The position numbers and the translations under genes were made by a program. The notes beneath the pieces were generated by a model. That model saw nothing but the letters and a program-made list of their open reading frames with translations. It was not told where the DNA came from and did not search any database. Shown in pieces: positions 9,982 to 18,951 of a stretch of 64,000 bases of DNA. The stretch's first letter is position 1. The number at the start of each line of letters is the position of its first letter. The stretch is taken from assembly GCA_039090855.1 (NCBI GenBank), contig CM077023.1:77971127-78035126 (forward strand). The letters are read 5' to 3'. This DNA is from Macrothele yani. Lineage: Eukaryota > Arthropoda > Arachnida > Araneae > Macrothelidae.

Positions 9982-12900
9982 ATGAATAGTTGGTCGCTGG
10001 TCCAATGTAATGCGCAGTCCCTTCGCTCGAAAAGACCTTATTTCACCGACAGTTCTATTTTTGCTACAGCCACGATCTTGACTATCCAAGAATCCTGGCT
10101 ATCTCCTGGTATCTCTTTTTCCCTCCCAGCCCGTACGGTGTATAGAAGTGATCGGGGGAGGGGAGGGGTGGCCTCCTTACCACAATCAGGTCAGATATCT
10201 CTTTCAGATTGGTGGACATCTTCCAGCTCGGATTCGAACGAACAGCTTCTTGCTACGGATATCTTCTCTGGCGACACCGCGATCAGGATTATTAATTTAT
10301 ACATTCCCTCTCCTCCCCTCTCAGCGCTCTTGCTTGGACGGATCGAACAACTGCTCACTGATTGTTGTATGTTGGTTGGGGATTTCAATATTCATCACCC
10401 TAGCTGGGGTTCTGCTTCTCCGAGCCGGGGAGGTACTGAGTTCATGGACTAGCTTTACTCACAGGATCTTTGTCTCCTAAACTCGGGGGCATCTACTTTT
10501 TGCAGGGGGTCAAATTGCTCTGTCTTGGACCTCACCATGTGCTCTCCTCAGCTGGTTCCGTACTGCTCCTGGTCAGTGGATAGTGACCTCTACGGTAGCA
10601 CCCATCATCCTGTCATTACAATATTGGCGGCAGGGATGTTTGGCTCCCTCCCCTCCTTCACTGGGTCTGCAGCCAGTTGCTTGGTCAGTGGCTTGGCCTT
10701 CCATCCAGAAGATTATCCGAGGTGAACTTCCTTTCACTCATGACGGTGTCGCTCTAATCCTGGACCGGATTTCCCAGATTCTTTATGCTTCTGGTCGGCC
10801 CAGCGGTCAGCGTCGACGTTGGTCTCCTGGTGAGACTTTTATTGTGCTCAGCGGCTTCTGAAGAAACGCCGCCTCCTTTGCTATGCCAAATCGTCCGGCT
10901 GCCTCTTCGCTTGGACGTTATATCGGCAGGAAGAACGGAATCTTCGCCACCTCCTCACACTTAAGAAACGTGTCTACTGGAAGGCACAATGCACCTACAC
11001 CTCGAGGCCAGGCTTCGTTTTCTCCCACTTGCGCCGTCTGAAATCTCATGTTGGATCGAGCCCGGATCACCTGCTTCTTCGGATTGACGATTCCCTTGTT
11101 GCTGATCCGGTGGAGCAGGCTTCGGCGTTTGGTGATCTCTTTTCCAAAGCCTCAGGCTGTTCGGTGCACTCCTTTTCTATTGACCATGATGACTCTTCCC
11201 TAGTGATGGATGCGTTACTTACAGCCGGTGAAGTTGCTACGGCTATTGATGCATCGCCCCGACGCTGTGCTCCCGGTCCTGATGGATGTACTTACGAACT
11301 GGTGAGACTTATATGGAGGTGGAATTCATCATGGCTGGTTGACCTCCTTAACCTCTTTTGGTCTGCCGGCGTTCACCCTTCATGTTGGAAGGAGTCCTGG
11401 ATGATCCCAATAAAGAAGCCTAACAAATATGCTCTCGACTTATCATCGTACCGAATGATCACTCTCACATCGGTTTTTTCGAAGATCTTGGAGAAAGTCC
11501 TGGTTTCTCGCCTCACAGACTTCATTTTATCTCATCAACGGATCAGCAAACTGCAGTTCGCATTTTTGCCAGGACGTTCCTCATCGGCGTGCCTTCTGTC
11601 GATCCAACGTCATCTTCTGGTGGCTCGAGCTAGACATAATTATGTTTTTCTGGTGTCTTTGGACTTTCAGGCGGCATATGATTCGGTCTGTCATCCTGCC
11701 CTCCTGGGTAAACTGGCGTCTCTGGGTGTTCGTGGACGTCTCCGTTGGCTGGCTGACTACCTTGCTCGGCGCAGACTTCGCGTTCGTTGGCGGGGAACGG
11801 TGTCCTCCTCCTTTCCGCAGTGTCGAGGTGTTCCTCAGGGTAGCTCCATTTCGCCTATATTTTTTAACTTATACATTGATGATGTGGTAGATTGCTGTCA
11901 TCCGAATGCGCATATGTTCTTATTTGCAGACGACATTTTTATTGTTTCCTATAGTCCCAACCGGGCGGCGGCACTTAGCTATATGCAATACTCTTTGGAT
12001 TCCATTGTTCAGTGGGCATCTTCCTGGGATTTACGTCTCTCTCCTTCTAAAAGCTTCGCGGTTGACTTCTCTCGTAAGCGCCGGTCGCAGGCCCCTCCTT
12101 TCCGGCTGGGCTCCGACTCAGTGACCTGGCACTCCTCCATCAAGATTTAAGGGGTCTAGTTTAACTCCTCTCTGACCTGGTCTTCCCACCTTACGCACGT
12201 CAAGAAGTCAGTCTTCCGAGCCTTCTCTGCTGTTAAAGTTGTTTGTCATCGCCGGTGGGGTCTTGGCTTCCCCAACACTCTTGCCTTGTCGTTGCTGTGA
12301 TTCGGCCTATTCTGGAATATGCGGCTCCGGTCCTGTTCGCCTCCCCCACCTAACTCTACGACGCTCTAGAAGTTCTGCTAAACCATGCCCTCCATGCAGT
12401 TATTCACCTCCCTCGTTCGACGTCTGTTGCGGTCTTGCGTGCTGAATGTGGAATCGCTAGCGTTCGTTCTCGAATCACCCTTCTAACAGTCGATTTTTGT
12501 GCCGCCACTTGTCGATGGGTCAGCGTTTGCCTATCGCTCACTTTCTTCTGAAAGAGGACGCCTTGTCATTCTACGCTTGGAGATCTCATGGCTTACCCGT
12601 TGGAATCGTGCTCAGTCGCTTTCGACAGGAGCCGTTTTTCGTCAACAGCGATCTTCTTCAGGCTCTACCGGCCCCACCTGTTTCGTCTGCAGCCTGCTAC
12701 TCGATTATCTGCTCGGGTCTCCCTTTTCAGCACCGATATCTGCATCCGATGCTGCTCAGACATTGCTTTGGGGTGTTCTTGGCCCAGTACTCAGCGTCGC
12801 ACCACATCATTGCAATTGACGCTTCGCAGATTAACTCCTCGGTGGTGATCGAGCATTTTTTTTCCACGGAACAATTCCAGCCGTTCGTTCTCCTTCTCGA

Positions 12901-13343
12901 CTATTTCCTCAGTGTTCTCGGCTGAAGCGTGGGCCCTAATAACAGCGCTTGAATTTACTCCCGGCCCGTGCGGTGGCCTCTTGCTGCTTACGGATAGTTG
13001 TTCTGTTCTACAGGCTTTGTTGGCATTAAATCGCAAATCTCAAGACATTATCGTTCTTCTGCACGATTCTCTTCAACGCCTCCGCTCTTTCTACGAAGAC
13101 ATTGTGTTCGTTTGGTGCCCGGCTCATGTTGGTCATCCAGCGAATGAGGCCGTTCGTCCGAACGGGGTCATCCAGCGAATGACCCCGTTCGGACGAATGA
13201 TCAGAGGCCATCGCTTAGACCACTGCGCCACCGGGGCGGCCCTCCTTCCATTACTTCCGTCTCTGCTCAAACGTATTCCTTGTCGGACTTTCGGGACGCT
13301 TCTGTGGCAAAACGTAAAGTTCGGGCCTTGGAGAAATTTATAA
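9982..13343 (+). pseudogene. LINE-1 ORF2: endonuclease, reverse transcriptase, RNase H
   Basis: The start ATG at 9982 overlaps the ORF1 stop (ATGAATAG). The endonuclease (about 9990-10620) shows QCNAQSL, TIQESW and GDFNIHHPSWGS. A TAG follows near 10450, and the usual SDHHP is STHHP, so a catalytic Asp is lost. The reverse transcriptase is the longest open part (11029-12150). It has PGPDG, SYRMITLTS, LDFQAAYDSV, GVPQGSSISPIFFNLYIDD and the catalytic LFADDIFI. A stop follows at about 12148, and IRPILEYAAPV lies beyond it in another frame. RNase H (about 12810-13150) shows IDAS, SAEAWALITAL, TDSCSVLQAL and VWCPAHVGHPANEA. Its last catalytic Asp is lost where a SINE fragment begins. Multiple breaks make it non-functional. 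Confidence 0.88.
13140..13238 (-). mobile_element. SINE-A head fragment with inverted copy
   Basis: A minus-strand SINE head (CGGACGAATGATCAGAGGCC to CCACCGGGGCGGC) lies inside the RNase H region. A short inverted copy precedes it. GTTCGTCCGAACGGGGTCA and its complement TGACCCCGTTCGGACGAA are separated by a few bases, giving a hairpin. Confidence 0.85.
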
Positions 13344-13799
13344 CTCTCTCAAGACGCTTCTCCTTGGGAACGCTCCATTTCTAACCTTCCTTCTCATGAG
13401 CGTGTCCTATGATGGGCTTTTGTGATGCTGCCGTGGCTTCATGTGCTGGTCGCAAGGATTTTCACCTCCTTGGCTGGTCGTGCATCTTCGAGATTCTTAG
13501 TAATCAGGAGACATTTTCGCTATTACCGCTCGGCCAACTAGTTGCTGTGAGGCACAAAGCTCAGCATATAGGCCTCATCGTCTTATTAAAAAAAATAAAG
13601 TGAAGGTACTTCAGAAGATAAGTCAAAAGTCCATGAAGTCATGTTGATATAAAAACTTAAAAGTTCCCCTACCAATAAAGTACACTCTCTATTTACCTCC
13701 TGTCGCATTCCGACTGTACGGGTAAAACAACTGAAAGTAACCATTGAGGCAAAGAAAACACCCGAACATTAAAATGGCGAGTGCAGCAAAGCCTACATG

Positions 13800-14022
13800 G
13801 CCGCCCCGGTGGCGCAGTGGTCTAAGGCGCTGGCCTCTAATCATTCGTCCGTAAGGGGTCTGGGTTCGAATCCCGGTGAGGCATGGATGTTGTGTTTGTC
13901 TTACGGCACTGGCTCTCTCCCTTCCCTGGAGACAGTGACCCTAAATTAGGGACGGGCGACTGCTTATAGCCCATTGAGTTGCTCATGGTGGTCGTTAAAC
14001 CTATAATCAAAAAAAAAAAAAA
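13800..14022 (+). mobile_element. SINE-A, full length
   Basis: Flanked by the perfect 13-bp duplication AAAGCCTACATGG at 13788-13800 and 14023-14035. It belongs to the subfamily with CTAAGGCGCTGG and CCGTAAGGGG in the head. Confidence 0.97.
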
Positions 14023-14265
14023 AAAGCCTACATGGGTCTCCGTCACATGACCCTACGAGTAGGTCCCGCCTACTCGCAACCTCCAAAGAAGCTCTGAACC
14101 AATCGATTGGCGGAAATGGCCTTAATCGCAATTCCGTACATTCACTTGTGAAATATGCTACCCGTCCCACCCCCAAAGTAGATTGACTTCTCTGGGATTT
14201 GTAGAAATCAAAAAACAGGTCTGCAGTCGGAAGGGGGCATGGTGGAACACCGCCCCGTTACTTTT

Positions 14266-14486
14266 TTTTTTTTTTTTTTGATTGAAGGTTTGACGACCAC
14301 CGTGAGCAACTCAATGGGCTATAAGCAGTCGCCCGTCCCTAATTTAGGGTCACTGGTTCCAGGGAAGGGAGAGAGCCAGTGCCGTAATACAAAAACAACA
14401 TCCATGCCTCACCGGAATTCGAACCCGGACCCCGTTCGGACGAATGATCAAAGGCCATCGTTTAGACCACTGCGCCACCGGGGCGG
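14266..14486 (-). mobile_element. SINE-A, full length
   Basis: Flanked by the duplication CCCCGTTACTTTT at 14253-14265 and 14487-14499. In SINE orientation the duplication begins with AAAA, directly after the A-tail. Confidence 0.97.
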
Positions 14487-14610
14487 CCCCGTTACTTTTC
14501 GTGAAGATGGGACCAAGAAGGTTTAGAATAAAACTTCTGAAGATGCCCTGCGTCTCTTAACCGCGGAGCCACAAAGTGTAGGAATTTTGGTGTGGTTTAC
14601 ATGATACCTA

Positions 14611-14827
14611 CGCCGCCCCAGTGGTGGAGTAATCTAAGCACTGGCTTCTGACCATTTATCCGAGATGGATCAGGGTTCGAATCCCAGTGATGCATAGCTG
14701 TTGTGTTTGCCTTACAGCGCTGTCTCTCTCACTTCCATGGAACCTATAGACCTAAATTAGGGACGGGCGACTATTTACAGTCGACTGAGTCGCTCACGAT
14801 GGTAGTTAAACCCCCAACAACAACATA
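14611..14827 (+). mobile_element. SINE-A, diverged old subfamily
   Basis: The head reads AAGCACTGGCTTCTGACCAT with GAGATGGATCAGGGTTCGAA. The tail ends in CAACAACAACA rather than a pure A-run. A short duplication ATACCTA is present at 14604-14610 and 14828-14834. Confidence 0.88.
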
Positions 14828-15226
14828 ATACCTAGGAGTTTCAGCTGTGTGATGTTTCTGAATTGCGTGAGTTTTGTTTGCAGAAAATATGTCAATACCA
14901 AACCGGAAAGCTTTCCGTTCCACAAGAAAGTAAAGTTTTATTTTTAGCATTTTTCGTTTTGATTTGAACTTTCACTAACATTTCATGCATTTCAATTTAA
15001 AATATAAGTGGGACGATGCCTCAAAATAACGAAGAATTTTATAAATTCAGCATTTTCGCACACATCAACAGTCAATTACGATGCAAAATTGAAAACAGTT
15101 ACGTCGAAATAATGCGATTTGGCCAACACAAAATAATTGCAATAGCCTTGGACTAAACCAAAGATGTTAGAATAGTACTTCTGCGGATGCCTGGGTCCCT
15201 CATAATCGTGAAGCCGCAAACTGTGG

Positions 15227-15592
15227 GGCCGTCTCGGTGGCGCAGTGGTCTAAGCGATGGCCTCTGATCGTTCGTCCGAAAGGGGTCCGGGTTCGAATCC
15301 CGGTGAGGCATGGATGTTGTGTTTGTCTTACGGCACTGGCTCTCTCCCTTCCTTGGAACCGGTGGCCCTAAATTAGGAACGGGCGACTGCTTATAGGCCA
15401 TTGAGTTGCTCACGGTGGTCGTTAAACCTCCAACCAAAAAAAAAATCCCGGTGAGGCATGGATGTTGTGTTTGTCTTACGGCACTGGCTCTCTCCCTTCC
15501 TTGGAACCGGTGGCCCTAAATTAGGAACGGGCGACTGCTTATAGGCCATTGAGTTGCTCACGGTGGTCGTTAAACCTCCACTCAAAAAAAAA
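15227..15592 (+). mobile_element. SINE-A with internally duplicated 3' body
   Basis: A complete SINE (about 15227-15445) is followed directly by a second copy of its 3' part (15446-15592, starting TCCCGGTGAGGCATGG). Both carry the same private variants (TTCCTTGGAACCGGTGG, TTAGGAACGGGCGAC, TATAGGCCATTG). The second is thus a copy of the first, not an independent insertion. One imperfect duplication, AAACTGTGG at 15218 and AAACTGTAGG at 15593, flanks the pair. Confidence 0.93.
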
Positions 15593-15652
15593 AAACTGTA
15601 GGAAATTGACGTTGTTTACCTGATATCTATGTAATTTCAATTGTGTGTATTT

Positions 15653-15862
15653 TTTTTATTGGAGGTTTAACGACTACCGTGAGCAACTCAATGGGCTATA
15701 AGCAGTCGCCCGTCCCTAATTTAGGGTCACTGGTTAAAGGGAAGGGAGAGAGCCAGTGCCGTAAGACAAACACAACATCCATGCCTGACCGGGATTCGAA
15801 CCCAGACCCCTTACGGACGAATGATCAGAGGCCATCGCTTAGACCACTGCGCCACCGGGCTC
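15653..15862 (-). mobile_element. SINE-A, slightly 5'-truncated
   Basis: Flanked by TGTGTATTTT at 15643-15652 and 15863-15872. It ends at GCCACCGGGC, so the first few SINE bases are absent. The head has the GTCAGGC variant. Confidence 0.93.
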
Positions 15863-16161
15863 TGTGTATTTTGGAACAGCGCGGTTTTTGGTTGCAGAAA
15901 CTGTGTTAATATCAAACCGGAAAGCATTATATTTCTTATACGAGTAAAGTTTTCAATTTTAACGTTATGTTTTGTTTAGAATTCGCACTAACGTTCGTGT
16001 GTTTCAATTTAAAATAAATATGTGAAGGAGCCTCAAAATACTTAAGAATTTTATAAATCCAGCATTTTCTCACACATCGACAGCAAGTTACGATGTGAAA
16101 TCGGAAATATCTGCGACGGAAGAAGGCGATTCGGCCTACACAAAATGCATTGCAATAGCCT

Positions 16162-16615
16162 TGAAAACCATCAGCTTTCCCACATTTTGACGGCCGTCGC
16201 TCGCGGTTATAGGCTTCACGCAAAATGGTACTACTCCATTAACAAGGGCATCTCCAGATATCTTATTCTTACTTCCTTGAACACCACCAGACTTCCCACA
16301 CTTTAATGGCCACCGGCCGCCTAGGTGCAGCAGTGCTCTAAGCGCTGGTTTATGACTATTTGTCCAAGAACGGTCCGGGCTTGAATCCCGGTGAAGCATG
16401 GACGTTGTGTTTGTCTTACGACACTGTCTGTCTCTCCTCCCTGGAACCAGTTGCCCTAAATTAGGGACCGTGCCTGCTTATAGTCCATTGAGTTGGTAAA
16501 GGTAGTCGTAAAAACTTCAATCAAAAAAAAGGCCGCCTCTCGCGGTACAAGCACGCTAAGTGATACTGCTCCCTGGACGAGGGCATCTCCGAATATCTTA
16601 TTGTAACTTTGGATG
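16162..16615. repeat. Two diverged tandem units of about 113 bp, one split by a SINE
   Basis: 16162-16275 and 16276-16615 (without its SINE) share CTTCCCACA, CTCGCGGT and AGGGCATCTCC in the same order, followed by ATCTTATT. No gene is seen. Confidence 0.75.
16316..16530 (+). mobile_element. SINE-A, diverged
   Basis: The head is degenerate (TAGGTGCAGCAGTGCTCTAAG, GGGCTTGAATCCCGG) but the tail and A-run are clear. GGCCGCC at 16315-16321 and 16531-16537 is a possible duplication. Confidence 0.85.
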
Positions 16616-16806
16616 ACCCGGTGGCGCAGTGTTCTAAGCGATGGCTTCTGAACATTCGGCCTAACGGGGTCCGGGTTCGAATTCCGGTGAGGCATGGATA
16701 TTGTGTTTGTCTCACGGCACTGACTCTCTCCCTTCCCTGGAACCAGTGGCCGTAAATTAGGGATGGGCGACTGCTTAATTATAGCCCATTGAGTTGCTCA
16801 CGGTGG
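16616..16806 (+). mobile_element. SINE-A host of LINE-2, left part
   Basis: The SINE runs normally until TTGCTCACGGTGG and then changes abruptly to LINE-2. The remainder, GTCGTTAAACC and CAATCAAACAACAAC, reappears at 24447-24502 after LINE-2. The two parts reconstitute one SINE. Flanks ACTTTGGATG and ACCTTCGATG may be its decayed duplication. Confidence 0.92.
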
Positions 16807-17642
16807 CAGAAGTTGCGACTTCTGAGCTCCGTCAATTCGTGCGTATTTTGTGTGTTTCTAGTGAGTTGTGAATCCCAAGTTTCAAACCACTTACCTTTGG
16901 AAGGTTCCGCTATCGTTTGTGAATACTCCCAGATTGGTGAGTTGCCTTTTTCTTTTCCTATTACGTCTTGTTTATCTCTCGGCCGAGCTGGTCGGAGCTA
17001 CGATAGTCGGCGCCATTGCAAATGGCGTCTTTCGGCAGTGGGGGGCCCGAAACTGAACCTCACTTCCAGTGTCCCATCGATGTGAAGACAACCTCTTCTT
17101 CTTCCCTGGGTGCTGTTTCGCTGCCCTCCCTAAGTGGCGACGTTGCACTGCCCTCAACTCGTGATGTGAACAACCCCTTACCTCAGGCTGTTCAGTTGCC
17201 TTTTCACTCATCTCAAGCTTCTACCACCTTCGTTGCTGACGACGAGGCTATGGATGTCTCGTGCAACGGTACCTTCCCCATGTCATCTAAACTTCTGACG
17301 TCATCATTACGTATCCAATGGCATGGCCTCTTCCACTGTGCAACGCCCCCTGAAGGGCATGTACGCCGTCGCCGAAGCTCTCCAATCACAACTACAACGA
17401 GACGGAAATACCATTTCTTTGGAAATTACCCAGGTCTCGCCAGCAGGTACTGCTTTCACTACGATCTTAGACAGAGGTGTTATCTTTGAATCTTTGCCGA
17501 AGACCTTCTTCAAAGATTATTCCACCGCTTTAAAGCAACAATTTCCAAAACATGCCATTTCACACATTTTTCGGCGAGGCCGAACGATTGTCGTATACTT
17601 TTCTAAGGCCGACTCTGCTCGTACAGTGACGAATGCCGGCCT

Positions 17643-17861
17643 TTTTTTTTTTTGATTTGAGGTTTAACGACCACCGTGAGCAACTCAATGGGCTATAAGC
17701 AGTCGCCCGTCCCTAATTTAGGGTCACTGGTTCCAGGGAAGGGAGAGAACCAGTGCCGTAAGACAAACACAACATCCATGCCTCACCGGGATTCGAACCC
17801 GGACCCCGTTCGGACGAATGATCAGAGGCCATCGCTTAGACCACTGCGCCACCGGGGCGGC
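17643..17861 (-). mobile_element. SINE-A in LINE-2 ORF1 (first)
   Basis: Flanked by AATGCCGGCCT at 17632-17642 and 17862-17872. Full length. Confidence 0.97.
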
Positions 17862-18162
17862 AATGCCGGCCTCACCATCGGCGATCAACATCTTCTTCCT
17901 AGCCCAGTTGCCGAGCGCCCGATGAATGTGTCCTTCTACCCAATGCCCCCAGAGGTAACCGATGCAGTTTTATTTGCGGTTCTTGCGCCATTCGGTCATG
18001 TGGTTGGAACGATTCATACATATCTGCTGCCCCTAAAGACCCCGGAGACAGCTCCCTGCTCGGCAGTCGTCGTGTGGATAGGGTTGTTTTTCTTCCCCGG
18101 CGGAAATCCAGACCATCCCGACTCAATTCAAGGCCAAGTGCGGTAACCAGATCCGCTATATT

Positions 18163-18378
18163 TGGATTTGGATTGGAGGTTTAACGACCACCGTGAGCAA
18201 CTCAATGGGCTATAAGCAGTCGCCCGTCCCTAATTTAGAGTCACTGGTTCCAGGGAAGGGAGAGAGCCAGTGCCGTAAGACAAACACAACATCCATGCCT
18301 GACCGGGATTCGAACCCGGACCCCTTTCGGACGAATGATCAGAGGCCATCGCTTAGACCACTGCGCCACCGGGGCGGC
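18163..18378 (-). mobile_element. SINE-A in LINE-2 ORF1 (second)
   Basis: Flanked by ATCCGCTATATT at 18151-18162 and 18379-18390. The A-tail is a TTTGGATTTGGA-type repeat on the plus strand, so it is a variant tail. The head has the GTCAGGC variant. Confidence 0.97.
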
Positions 18379-18951
18379 ATCCGCTATATTGATGTGCTCA
18401 CTGAACATCACTGCAACAAATGCAAGAAGTTTGGGCACTTTTACAAGCAGTGTCCCAATCCTGCTGCAGCCCCACAAGATTCACCGCAGGTGACTTCTCT
18501 CTAATCCCCTGACTCGCCCTTGCCTCCACGACTATCGTCTGAGGCACCTCTCAGACGAGAAAGCGCTCCGTCATCGACAGGTGCGCCGCTATCTCTCTCC
18601 GCGACCGCTTTTCCAGTGCTGCCGTAGTCGTCCAAGTTCCGCGCCCCTGATCCACCAGCTGATTCTGCAGACGACCGTGTCTCAGATACCGAAGTATCAA
18701 TTGCAGATACTGACGGCGCTTACACCAGTGCAGAACAGACCATGAGTGACAACTCTGAGCCTGATCACAGCGCTCGCCCAGATAAGAGGGCGGCGCCCAA
18801 ACCTCCTCATAACACCACCAAGCGAGGGAGAACTGCTGGGAGCTCCACTCGCTCCTCTTCCCGGACCCGCCAGAAACCATCGTATCTTCAAGACTTTGAT
18901 ACCATTTCCGACCCTTCCTCTCTTTTGGTAACATTTGAGGACTTTGATTAG

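Larger units (their letters stand above)
8282..9989 (+). pseudogene. LINE-1 ORF1 (nucleic-acid-binding gag-like protein)
   Basis: ORF1 starts at the ATG at 8282 (MDPAGMGDSDSSTP). It is continued after a frame change near 8695, is interrupted by a SINE with a 57-bp duplication, and resumes near 9190. About 9230-9325 encodes two zinc knuckles, one CX2CX4HX4C (CKNCQCYRHLLSIC) and one CX2CX3HX4C (CSRCGEGHDSSVC). Such knuckles bind element RNA in I and jockey relatives. After another frame change the C-terminal part is Ala/Pro/Ser-rich. It ends with FLCSLCPMRFKTASGLADYF, which looks like a degenerate C2H2 finger. The stop at 9987-9989 overlaps the ORF2 start. Confidence 0.8.
7984..13606 (+). mobile_element. 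LINE-1: I/R1-type non-LTR retrotransposon, degraded
   Basis: A two-ORF retrotransposon: ORF1 with zinc knuckles, then ORF2 with apurinic-type endonuclease, reverse transcriptase and RNase H. An RNase H after the reverse transcriptase places it in the I/R1/LOA group rather than L1 or RTE. The 3' end is taken as the A-rich stretch ending near 13598. AGTGAAGG at 7976-7983 and 13599-13606 may be the target duplication, but it is only 8 bp and not secure. It carries SINE-A sequence at 8967-9191 and about 13140-13238. Confidence 0.85.
14510..16165. repeat. Diverged tandem duplication of a unit of about 600 bp
   Basis: After SINEs are set aside, 14510-15155 and 15156-16165 align throughout. Shared landmarks include TTTAGAATAA.ACTTCTG, the motif GCAGAAA.TGT.AATA.CAAACCGGAAAGC, TTTCAATTTAAAATA, and GAATTTTATAAAT.CAGCATTTTC.CACACATC. 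Both copies end in ATTGCAATAGCCTTG. The copies differ at many bases, so the event is old. No gene is recognised in the unit. Confidence 0.85.
17022..18951 (+). pseudogene. LINE-2 ORF1 with zinc knuckle, split by two SINEs
   Basis: Starts at ATGGCGTCTTTCGGC (MASFGSGGPETEPHF), changes frame near 17320, and continues MASSTVQRPLKGMYAVAEAL. The first SINE interrupts at TNAGL and the frame resumes NAGLTIGDQHLL. The second interrupts before IRYIDVLTEHH. The latter runs straight into a CX2CX4HX4C knuckle, CNKCKKFGHFYKQC, near 18415-18456. A stop at about 18503 follows. The C-terminal part is Ser/Pro-rich and basic and ends LLVTFEDFD at 18951. Like other LINE ORF1 proteins it should bind element RNA; this is inferred. 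Confidence 0.8.
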
